A stretch of 43,040 nucleotides of DNA from Eggerthellaceae bacterium (GTDB lineage Bacteria; Actinomycetota; Coriobacteriia; Coriobacteriales; Eggerthellaceae), in the NCBI GenBank assembly GCA_030524475.1, contig JAUNGO010000014.1, positions 1 through 43,040 of the forward strand, in the 5' to 3' direction. A model generated the notes under the pieces. It ran no database searches and was not told the origin of the DNA. It saw nothing but the letters and a program-made list of their open reading frames with translations. This document shows, piece by piece, positions 23,699 to 32,100 of this stretch. How positions within the stretch are numbered: position 1 is the stretch's first letter; every line of letters starts with the position of its first letter. A program made the position numbers and the translations under genes.

Positions 23699-25053
23699 TG
23701 GAATTGCATGCGGTTAATCTGCTCTACGATTTCGCCATTGCGGCGGCATTACTGTTCGTCGCTAAGATCCTGAGATGCAAGCTTAAGTTTATCCAGCGCG
23801 CCTACATTCCAGCTGCTTTGTTGGCTGGGTTTCTCGGCCTTTTCCTTGGGCCGCAATTTCTCGATGTGCTGCCCTTTAGCCAGGAGATCGGCAACTACCC
23901 GTCGATACTGATCTCGGTACTGTTTGGCTCCATGTTCGTGGGAACCAAAGACAGGGTGTCGGTCAAGTCCGTCCTCAACGGAGCGGGAGACACCCTACTC
24001 GTGAACGGCGCCTCTGAGATGATGCAGTTCGCCTTGTTCACCCTGATTGGGGTGACCGTGCTGCCGATGGTGTTCGGAGGCATTAACGAGGCGTTCGGCC
24101 TCATGTTGCCCGCTGGTTTTGTGGGAGGTCACGGCACGGCTGCGGCTATTGGCGGCGTGCTCGCCGAGTCCGGCTGGGCGGACGCCTCGACTATAGGTCA
24201 GACGTTCGCGACCGTCGGTTTGCTCGGGGGCATATTACTCGGTGTTGCGCTCATCAACCTCGGCGCTCGTAGGGGTTGGACCAAGGTCATTAAGGGCGTC
24301 GACGAGCTTCCCGAAGAGATGCTGACAGGGCTTGTCCCCGGCGACAAGGCGGCCTCGCTTGGCAAAAGCACTACGAACGGTGTTAGCATCGACTCGCTCA
24401 CGTGGCACGCGTGCCTAGTTTTGGTCTCGGTGGGCATGGCGTACCTTGTTAACGAGGGGCTTAAGGTTATCCTGCCGAGCGTGTCGTTCCCGACCTACGG
24501 TTTGGCTCTCCTTTGCGGCATCGTCGTGCAGTTTGCGTTGAAGGCGACTAAGCTCGACGCCAACGTCGACAGGGACGTGATCACCCACATCGGCAGCTCA
24601 GCGACGGATTTTCTGGTGGTGTTCGGTATCGCGTCGATCAAGGTGAGCGTTGTCGTGCGGTACTGGGTTCCGATTATCGTCCTCGCTGCGCTGGGTTTCC
24701 TGTTCGTGATCGCCTGGTTGCTGCTCGTCTCTCGCCGCTTCTTCCGTAGGTACTGGTTCGAGCACGGCATCTACATCTTCGGTATGTCCACGGGCGTGCT
24801 GGCGACAGGCGTTATCTTGCTGCGCATTACCGACCCGGAGTTCCGCACGGGCGTGTTGGAGGACTTCGGCTTGGCGTGGATTGTGCTGTCGGTGATGGAC
24901 GCTCTGTTGGTAGCTTTTGCACCGGTGTTTGTCGTGGCCGGGCAGGGCGTTGCTTTTGCCCTGGCGCTCGTTGCAGCGTCCGTGGTGGCTCTCGCTCTTT
25001 GCAGGTTTGTGTTCGGGCGCAAGAAGCACGAGCAAGAAGGGGAGCAACTATGA
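23698..25053 (+). CDS. GltS-type sodium/glutamate symporter family permease
   Basis: 451 residues, two halves of about five hydrophobic segments each, joined by a charged linker near residues 200-225. PAGFVGGHGTAAAIGG is the pore-loop signature of the ESS (GltS) family, normally importing glutamate with sodium; IGSSATDFLVVFGIASI is the matching re-entrant loop of the second half. The GTG start overlaps the ATP-grasp stop by 1 nt. A glutamate permease is unusual in a polysaccharide operon. Import of glutamate for the aminotransferase or the ligase is an inference. Confidence 0.88.
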   Translation: MELHAVNLLYDFAIAAALLFVAKILRCKLKFIQRAYIPAALLAGFLGLFLGPQFLDVLPFSQEIGNYPSILISVLFGSMFVGTKDRVSVKSVLNGAGDTLLVNGASEMMQFALFTLIGVTVLPMVFGGINEAFGLMLPAGFVGGHGTAAAIGGVLAESGWADASTIGQTFATVGLLGGILLGVALINLGARRGWTKVIKGVDELPEEMLTGLVPGDKAASLGKSTTNGVSIDSLTWHACLVLVSVGMAYLVNEGLKVILPSVSFPTYGLALLCGIVVQFALKATKLDANVDRDVITHIGSSATDFLVVFGIASIKVSVVVRYWVPIIVLAALGFLFVIAWLLLVSRRFFRRYWFEHGIYIFGMSTGVLATGVILLRITDPEFRTGVLEDFGLAWIVLSVMDALLVAFAPVFVVAGQGVAFALALVAASVVALALCRFVFGRKKHEQEGEQL

Positions 25054-25214
25054 AAGGCATAGTTCTCGCGGGCGGGTCCGGGATCCGGCTGCATCCCATA
25101 ACGAAATCGGTATATCTTTACACCGTCCTACCGAACTCTGTGGCTTTCCTTGTCGGTGCCTCTTCTCGGGCGTCTCAGTTTCTCCTGTCGGTTTGGTGCA
25201 TAGTTCCGAATTAG
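25050..25214 (+). pseudogene. rmlA: rmlA stub (first about 22 codons of glucose-1-P thymidylyltransferase)
   Basis: MKGIVLAGGSGIRLHPITKS is the unmistakable start of RmlA, including the nucleotide-binding GGSGxRL loop (the usual Thr is Ile here). It starts in an ATGA overlap with the permease gene, so it was once the next gene of the operon. After about 22 residues the sequence no longer resembles RmlA and the frame ends at 25214. The break marks the edge of the intact polysaccharide operon and of the adjoining accessory block. Confidence 0.75.
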
Positions 25215-25343
25215 TCGGCGCTGATCCTCGGTTCTGGAACTCTCGTCATGTTGTCGTCCCAAGGGCGCTTCCTTGTAAAGCGTTTTACTTTGGAAGCGAT
25301 GCTTGGGAACGCGGGTAACCCTTGAACCAATTTCGAAAGACTT
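25215..25343. other. Junction sequence without a gene
   Basis: A 129-nt non-coding scar between the rmlA stub and the end of the minus-strand gene block. No inverted repeats, tRNA or integrase site were seen. Confidence 0.35.
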
Positions 25344-25544
25344 CTAGTCCTTATACCGCGAATACCTCCCTAGCGTCTCTCTGAAGGCAATCAATATCCG
25401 CTCGTCTTCCTTGTCGATGGTCATAATTGTGGTGAAGGGGTCGACGACGCCGTTCTCGGCAAAGGGGGCAGGGGAGCTCCAAGCAACCGCAAGAACGCCT
25501 ACTTCGGCTTCACGGACGAGCCTGCGCGCGAACTGCGCTCTTTC
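25344..25544 (-). pseudogene. Out-of-frame C-terminal continuation of the small minus-strand gene
   Basis: A coding-like frame without its own start, reading ERAQFARRLVREAEVGVLAV, then AWSSPAPFAENGVVDPF, ending GRYSRYKD at a TAG (25344-25346). It lies in the -1 frame relative to the gene at 25499-25984 and joins it smoothly at about 25540 (ALEKE-RAQFARRL). It most likely encodes the original C-terminus of that protein, cut off by a one-base change. Confidence 0.5.
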
Positions 25545-25984
25545 TCAAGAGCGCGCTGGTGCAATTCGCTCAGGTGCTCCAAAAAGCTGCTCCAGTCGGT
25601 GTATTCCGCGCACTGACGTTGTTCGCTCTCGAGAAGCGCATCTCGATCGTGCTCATCGAGATCATTCGGATCCTTACCGCGATTTTCGCAGTATACCCCG
25701 TAGAAACCCTCTCCGGGCCTCCCGGTCGCCTTCGTAACCACCAGGGCGGGCAAACACGGAGCGCTATCATCCGGCTCACCGAAGTGCCTGCACTCATCCT
25801 GAATGCGACCAAGCGAGCACCTGAACCCGAGCGGGTGGATCGGGTCCTCTCCGAAAATGGAGGCCATCTTTTGCGCCAGAACGCCGTAGGTGATCGGCTC
25901 GTATGGGTGCTCGCCGAGCCAGCAAACTATCGTTGTTGCGGTGCGGTAGTCGAGCCAGCGTTTGCTAGATGTGATATGTTCCAT
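25499..25984 (-). CDS. Small protein with restriction-associated PGxGF motif, probably frameshifted
   Basis: 161 residues. The ATG at 25984 has a strong AAAGGAG ribosome binding site. The segment LPALVVTKATGRPGEGFYG resembles the lPsLVVnKkTGkPGeGF motif I associate with the N-terminal parts of HNH-type restriction-related proteins; no HNH is present. The preceding YGVLAQKMASIFGEDP segment may be a small helical domain. The last 11 residues (from SSRAGSSVKPK) are poor in character, while the -1 frame continues plausibly for 66 codons, so the gene may be frameshifted. It lies about 50 nt behind the HsdM/S-like gene, in the same direction. Confidence 0.6.
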   Translation of the reverse strand: MEHITSSKRWLDYRTATTIVCWLGEHPYEPITYGVLAQKMASIFGEDPIHPLGFRCSLGRIQDECRHFGEPDDSAPCLPALVVTKATGRPGEGFYGVYCENRGKDPNDLDEHDRDALLESEQRQCAEYTDWSSFLEHLSELHQRALEKERSSRAGSSVKPK

Positions 25985-26034
25985 TTTGTGATCTCCTTTG
26001 GGTTGGATGTAGCTACGTCTACAGTAAAGGTTGC

Positions 26035-27237
26035 TCACTCGCTCAGGGCACGCTCGATGCTGTCGACGTTGCGTTGCGCCTTCTCCAGCTCAACAAGAGC
26101 TTCGCGGTACTCTCGGCCTACCTTGGACTGTATCTCGCTCCAGTTGTCGGGCAGGAACAGGTCGTGTATCGCTTGAACGCTGACGTGTTTTGTCCCGCCC
26201 CCGCTTCGCGCGACGGCAAGGCCGCTGGGCCCGTTGAGGAAGGCTGCGACGAAGTGCGGATCGACGCCCTCTGCGGGAGAGACGACAATGAGCGTTTCGT
26301 GCGGGTAGAGCTGGGTAACGCTGCCTCGGAACACCTGCGCGCGAGCTTGAGCGCCCGCTCGTGCCACGATTATGTCTCCCGGCTTGAGCGGTTGGGCCGA
26401 GGTTGTCCTCGCGGCAACCTGAGTGCTCGGGTCCATCGGGATGCCTACGCCCTTGCGCCAGCGTCCTCCGTTGAAGTCGCCGGGGCCGACAAGGTACGCC
26501 TCGGCGTCGGGCTTTTGTGCGTTTCTCATCCCGCATCGACGCGGGTTCAGCCCCATGCGGGCGCGGGCGACGTTGAAGAGCCGGGTTCTGCTTCTATGGC
26601 TGGCGAGATGCGGCGCGTCAGCTTGCAGCATAAGGAAATCCCAGTCGATTCGCACCTTTCCTTCGAGTAGCGACCCAGTTGGACGCGAGAAATGTTCAGA
26701 CGTCTTCGCGAGGTCGGGGCTTCCGAAAATCGTCGCGCGGCAGAATTCCACCTCATCATTGCTCCTCGACAAGAGGAGGACCGCGCCCTGTCTGCCCGAT
26801 CCTTCGAAGCATGAGGCGGGCAGACTCACGACGCGCTCAAGGCATCCGCTCTCGAGAAGCGCCGCGCGTCCTTCGCCGAGCTCGGCAGATGATAGCGCGC
26901 CTCCGGGGAAGACGATTGCAACCCGCCCACCCGCAAGGCAGTGTTCGCGGATCTCCCTTGCCACGGCAAGAGGCAAGGGGTCGTCGTCGCATTGCGCGGC
27001 GCCGCTCTGAAACCCCTTGAGAAACAGAAGGGTTGCGCGGTCGACGCGCGTGCCGTGTCGCGCGAACACGGCGCTGTAAACGGTATCTTGCACAGGCTGA
27101 AGACGGACGTCGCGAATGGAAAGCTCTCGCTCTGCCGGTTCGGCCATGCCCAGTTCCTCGCAAGCCAGAGCCAAAAAGCCGCGTTTCAGGCGCAGCGGCT
27201 CACCCTCCCAGTAAACATCGGATTTGCGCGCACCCAT
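26035..27237 (-). CDS. HsdM/HsdS-like DNA-recognition protein without SAM-binding motif
   Basis: 400 residues. Residues 85-160 resemble the segment after the catalytic motif of type I N6-adenine methylases (GGRVAIVFPGGALSS, LERVVSLPASCFEGSG, AVLLLSRSNDEV). Residues 245-365 resemble an HsdS-type target recognition domain (LKPGDIIVARAGAQARAQVF, YPHETLIVVSP, VDPHFVAAFLNGPSG, GTKHVSVQAIHDLFLP), followed by a helical C-terminus (370-398). Upstream of residue 85 there is neither the SAM-binding FxGxG motif nor NPPY, so methylation is not expected. The ATG at 27237 has GGGAGG before it. It is divergent from the AAA+ gene with a 98-nt shared promoter region. Confidence 0.7.
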   Translation of the reverse strand: MGARKSDVYWEGEPLRLKRGFLALACEELGMAEPAERELSIRDVRLQPVQDTVYSAVFARHGTRVDRATLLFLKGFQSGAAQCDDDPLPLAVAREIREHCLAGGRVAIVFPGGALSSAELGEGRAALLESGCLERVVSLPASCFEGSGRQGAVLLLSRSNDEVEFCRATIFGSPDLAKTSEHFSRPTGSLLEGKVRIDWDFLMLQADAPHLASHRSRTRLFNVARARMGLNPRRCGMRNAQKPDAEAYLVGPGDFNGGRWRKGVGIPMDPSTQVAARTTSAQPLKPGDIIVARAGAQARAQVFRGSVTQLYPHETLIVVSPAEGVDPHFVAAFLNGPSGLAVARSGGGTKHVSVQAIHDLFLPDNWSEIQSKVGREYREALVELEKAQRNVDSIERALSE

Positions 27238-27253
27238 TGTTCCTCCCAAAAAA

Positions 27254-27319
27254 GTTGCCCGCACCCCTTGCATTGAATCGCAGTAAGAGCGTTACTGTAA
27301 TTATAGCAAGTCGGGCAAC
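27254..27319. promoter_or_regulatory. Nested dyad symmetry in the divergent promoter region
   Basis: Three inverted repeats share nearly the same centre: GTTGCCCG/CGGGCAAC (27254-27261, 27312-27319), CTTGC/GCAAG (27267-27271, 27306-27310) and CAGTAA/TTACTG (27281-27286, 27292-27297). TAATTATAG (27298-27306) may be a -10 towards the AAA+ gene. The layout fits a shared operator that controls both the HsdM/S-like and the AAA+/helicase genes. Confidence 0.55.
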
Positions 27320-27335
27320 CGAAAGAAGGGATCAG

Positions 27336-28988
27336 ATGGATCTGAAGCCGAGCGAGGTTTTGAGCAATCTCAAACATGAGATTGTCGGCCAAGACGAGGG
27401 GTGCCGTGCCATCGTCAGGGCGCTGTTGCTCTCCCTCAGCGTGGCGAACGCAAGAATCGACGGAGGGGTCGCTGGGTCTCCGCCCATCATCGCCACGCTT
27501 GTCATCGGGTCAACGGCGTCGGGCAAGACCTTCATCGTAAGGAAGGCGGTGCACGCCCTGGGCATTCAGGCGGTTTATATCGACTGCTCGGCTCTCACGG
27601 GGGCGGGATGGAGCGGAAGAAGTCTGTCCGACGCGCTTCATCCAGTGGCTCAGCTCCAACAGGAGAATCCCGACCAACCCGTCGCCGTTGTATTCGATGA
27701 GTTCGACAAGATTGTCCGCGGCACAGGGGATGGCGCGAATCGGGGATTCGAGATTGGCCCTGAGCTGCTCGCGCTGTTCAACGGAGGGACGATTACCTTG
27801 GAAACGGAGCGACACAACGGGTTCGATCTCGATACCGACAGGCTTGTGATCGTCTTTCTGGGAGCGTTCACGGGGATTGAGGACTACGTAAAGGACAGGC
27901 GCTGCTCGGCAAGGAGGGAGGTTGCATTGGGCTTTGCCTCGCCGTCTGCCGCAAAGGATGACGGGGGCGCCACGTACTTCGACGTAAAGCCGGAGGACCT
28001 CGAAGCGTGGGGCATCATGCGCGAGCTTGTCGGTCGCATTTGGCCGGCGATTGCGCTTCCGCCGCTTCCTCTGCAAGACCTCGTTGCTATTGCCCGCGAT
28101 TGTGCGGCGTCATCCTATGCTCGAGCGCTGCCTGGCGGAGCTTCGCTTACGGTGTCTGAGAGTGCGGCGCTTGAGATTGGCCGCGAAGCGATGGAAAGTG
28201 GCCTTGGGGCGCGGGCGGTGAACAACCGGGTACGTGAGCTTGCCGCACAGGCGAACGCCGACATGCTTGAGGACGACACAATCGTCTCTGCCACGATTGC
28301 CTGTTCAGATGGTAAGTTGCAGCTCGAGTACGTCCACGGTACCCGACAAACGGCCGCGCCGGCAATTGACTCGGGGCTTGCGGCTAGGCAAAAGCGCCTC
28401 AATGCACTCGTCTCCAGCCTCATGGCCCCCGATTCGAGGGGCGACGACGGCAATTCCAGCGAAAACGCTTCTGATATGCCTGGCCTCATGGATTGCCTTG
28501 TTCCGCCGGAGCGGTTTGTCGCCTTGGCAAATCTTAAGCATGTGGATGCCCTGTGCGACGCGCTCCTGCGCTACGGCCTGTCGGACGAAGACGCCCATCG
28601 CCTCCTCAAAGCCTTGGTTCTGTATGTCGGTGAGTGGTACAGGGCGCAGCCCGACTGTCGCCGCATGGGGGAAGTGCTCAAGCTGGTTGCCCTTGCGCGG
28701 AGGGGGGATCCCGAATGCGCTCTTTCTCCGCTTGATGTGATGATCGAGGGATGCCACAAGGGCGATGAGGCGTTTTATGGTTTTGCCGACTGGCTTGCGG
28801 AGCCTTCGCGCACGCGTGATGAAGTCTCAACTGGGGCGGTCTGTCTGAGCGAGTACCGTCGCTTTGCGCGTCTCGACGCAATGGGGCAGAATGCCGTAGC
28901 ACTCAATGTGGCGAGATCCGCTGCTCGGGCGATTCTGGAAGAGGAGAATAGGGGAGGCTTGCTCGCTGGTGTCGACAAGGGGTGCTAG
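27336..28988 (+). CDS. ClpX-like AAA+ ATPase with unknown C-terminal domain
   Basis: 550 residues. It opens with VLSNLKHEIVGQDEGCRAIV, the ClpX/HslU-type leader helix. Walker A is GSTASGKT (58-65), Walker B VVFDEFDK (118-125), sensor 1 in VIVFLGAF, and the sensor 2 Arg in GLGARAVNNRVREL (about 290). There is no zinc-binding domain and no IGF loop for ClpP, so it is not the housekeeping ClpX. The last 200 residues or so are helical and not recognised. The ATG at 27336 follows GAAGGG. It is the first gene of the strand that carries the helicase-nuclease and PIWI-like genes and might remodel or load those proteins. The role is inferred. Confidence 0.8.
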   Translation: MDLKPSEVLSNLKHEIVGQDEGCRAIVRALLLSLSVANARIDGGVAGSPPIIATLVIGSTASGKTFIVRKAVHALGIQAVYIDCSALTGAGWSGRSLSDALHPVAQLQQENPDQPVAVVFDEFDKIVRGTGDGANRGFEIGPELLALFNGGTITLETERHNGFDLDTDRLVIVFLGAFTGIEDYVKDRRCSARREVALGFASPSAAKDDGGATYFDVKPEDLEAWGIMRELVGRIWPAIALPPLPLQDLVAIARDCAASSYARALPGGASLTVSESAALEIGREAMESGLGARAVNNRVRELAAQANADMLEDDTIVSATIACSDGKLQLEYVHGTRQTAAPAIDSGLAARQKRLNALVSSLMAPDSRGDDGNSSENASDMPGLMDCLVPPERFVALANLKHVDALCDALLRYGLSDEDAHRLLKALVLYVGEWYRAQPDCRRMGEVLKLVALARRGDPECALSPLDVMIEGCHKGDEAFYGFADWLAEPSRTRDEVSTGAVCLSEYRRFARLDAMGQNAVALNVARSAARAILEEENRGGLLAGVDKGC

Positions 28989-29166
28989 CGTATGGAGCGG
29001 GCGTAGAGTGCTTCCGCCAAAGAACGCCATGCTATAGCCATGCAAATTGAAAGAGCGCTAGTTTATCAGCAGTCAAAACATGCGTTAGTGTCCCAAAATT
29101 ATCCCACCTACGTCTTAGATATCTGGTAGAAACTATCGCATCTGCAAACGACGGATTGGTGCAAAG
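28989..29166 (+). other. Spacer before the helicase-nuclease gene
   Basis: 178 nt without a gene, AT-richer than the flanks. It includes the 8-nt palindrome AGATATCT (near 29118) and may hold a separate promoter for the helicase operon. The ribosome binding site before the ATG at 29167 is weak. Confidence 0.35.
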
Positions 29167-32100
29167 ATGAAAAAAGACGATGCCGCGGATGCTGCCCGCC
29201 TCTCCGACGCAGTGCTCGAGGTGCTCCACGACGAGACTGCGGAAAACAGAGACGGCCTTCTGCTCATAGACATGCCCACGGGGTACGGGAAGTCCTATGC
29301 GGCGCAGCAGTTCCTCCCTCGGTTTGTGCTCGACGAGGCAAATCGAGGAAGAAACATCTTTTACATCACAAACCAGAAGAAAAACCTCCCGAAGCGCGAG
29401 GACATGATAAGGGCGTTCGCCGCGTGCGGCGTCGCCGATTCCGCGCGGATGGTCGACGAGCAAACCATGTGGGTGCAGTCCGTTGTCGACATGATGGAGG
29501 AGAACGCGACCGAGGAGCTCGACAGAGAAATCCCACTCGAGTTTAAAGGGGACAAATGGAAAAGTCTTCTGCAAGCTGCCGTCAACTACCGCGAGATGAA
29601 GGGGAATCCGTCTGTGCCCAACGGATACAGGACGATAGCCGAGGAGAGCCTCAGGATTGCGGAGAGGGCGTTTCGGGCCTACGTGTCCAAATTACTTTCA
29701 GAGCCGGATAGCCCCGAGGGCGAGAAAAAGGGAAAGAAGGCAAAACCGCTTACCTTGAAGAAGAGGATACGTAGGGTTGAGCTGGATCCTCGATGGCAGT
29801 GGCTTGGGAGGCTCTACCCTACGGTCTTCACGAGGCGGCGGCGGATTTTCCTGATGAGCGTGAACAAGTTCCTCGTGTCCAACATATCGGTGGTCGAGGG
29901 TGGCTATCGGTTTATCGACGACGACAAGCTGATGAAAGACGCTGTTGTGATCATCGACGAGTTTGACGGCAGCAAAGCGGTTCTCCAGCAGGACATCATC
30001 AAGAACTCAGTACGCGGGAAGGCCGAGCCGATCGCGCTGCTCAAGCAGATACACAAGGCGTTCGAGGACGACGGCTTCCCATCCGAGATGACTCGCGTGC
30101 CTAAGGATCGCAACCTGCCAAGCGACCGCATAAAGAGCACCCTGGAGCGAATGAAGGACGTCGTGTCTGGGACGTATGACGACTGCAGGCTTCGATACAA
30201 CTTTAAAAGCGACGACGAGCCCGGATGGCAGGATTTCATTTTTCACGACCACGAGTACCGCTGTGCGAGCGACAAGCGCTACTACGTCACGTTCGATCCC
30301 GCGGAAAGGCACAATCGCCTCGTGTCGAGCAAAAAAGAGGCTGACGGCGAGCCTCTAACTCATATTCTCGGCCGGGTAAGAGGCGCCCTGCAGTACTCCC
30401 AGAACGGGATAAGCCTCATAGCCGAGAACTACCAGAAACTCGAGAACGCCAGGAGAGGGCCCGACGAGGCAGAGTTCTCCTACGAAAACGCTCTCTACTC
30501 GATACTCGACCAGTTCGGAATCGTCGGCGACAGCGCCAAGGAGTTCATGGCGAGCGGCGCTTCGTCGCCTTTCAGGCGAGGGGGAAAGAAGAAGCTTGAG
30601 ACGGCCGATTTGAGGGGAGACTACTCGGTGTACGAGCGCGGCATTCACTTCGTCCATCTCGAGAACAGCGAGGAGCACAAGGAGCGCACGCGGGTCAGCA
30701 TGTATGCCATGCAGGACACCCCCGAGAAGACGATTCTCAGGCTTTGCGAGAAGAACTTCATCGTAGGTCTGTCCGCCACGGGAACCATTGACTCGGTGCT
30801 TTGCAACTACGACCTGCGCTATTTCAAGGATTCTCTCGGCGAACGATTCAGGACGTTGTCGGCTCGGCGCATGGAGACGATGAGGAAGGCATTCGAGGGA
30901 CAAAACGCCGGCTACGAGAATGTGAGTATCGAGACAACGCTAATAGACGACGCGGATGACGGGTGGCGCGGGGCATTCGGCGACGCGGAACTTGCCGTTA
31001 GGATGCGTCGGCTTGCGGCCAGCAGGAAAGGCGGCGGCAAAGACGACGACTACGGTGTGAGCCGCTATTTGCGCCTGTGCATAGCTTTCAGGTCGTTTCT
31101 CGAGCACGACGACATAAAATCTATGCTCTGTCTGACTATGGCGGCACCTAGGCCGGGCGGCGCCATAGACTCCGAGACTCTGACTGCGCTCTTCGACGCC
31201 CTTGTGTCGGCCTGTAACGCTTCGTTGCCCCAGCAGGAGGGAAAGGCTTACGCCTTCATATCGGGATCGAGGAACTTCGATGCTGAGTACGCTGGGCTCA
31301 AGTCCCGCCTCGAGGCGGGAGAAAAGCTGTTCATCGTGGCCGCCTACGACACGGTGGGAACTGGCGTGAACCTGCAGTACAGGATTCCGAAGGGAGTGGA
31401 GACCTGCAAGATATACGAGTTCGACAACGGCTGTAACGAGAAGGACTTTGACGCAATCTACCTCGACCGCCCGACGAACACCGCGCCATGGCTCAGTCCC
31501 GCCCAGAACAACGAGGCGGGCCTTCTGGACAACCTCTATCGCATGTGCGAGCTGCGCGAGCGAGCCGAGGTAGACGAGAGCGAGTACGTGCAGGCCTACA
31601 CGGCGCTTCTGAGCTACTTTGCCACGCAGAAGCAGAAGAAGGGCCGTTTCATGCCAAAGGGCCTCAAGGAACGCCCGTCGGCGAAGGCGTTCGCAACAAA
31701 GACGGTCAACCAGGCGGTCGGCAGGATATGCAGGACGCCGAACAAGAACAAGACCGTCTACCTGTTCGCGGATGCGGGGTTAGCCGATACGATGGATCTC
31801 GACTTTGGTGCCGACGGCCTTATCAACAACGAGTACGCCGCACTCGTCGGCGCGCTGAAGGAACGTCGGGTTGAGGGATCGAAGCCTTTCAAGTATAGGC
31901 TCGAATCACGTGCGGCCCTGCAGTCCGACAAGCTCAACCAGCAGATCTTGAGCACGGTGAGGTATAAATCCTGGAATGCCGAGAAAGTGCAGTGGTGGCG
32001 CAGGCTGAGGGACGCCTCATTGCGCCACCCCACGCTTGCCGACCCGGATGCGGACAGGTTTGCGAAGAGGGTGTATGCCGAAGCGGGCATGCCGATTGCG

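Noticed and set aside
25344-25984. Programmed -1 frameshifting
   Set aside because: No slippery heptamer or following pseudoknot was seen, so a mutation or sequence error is more likely.
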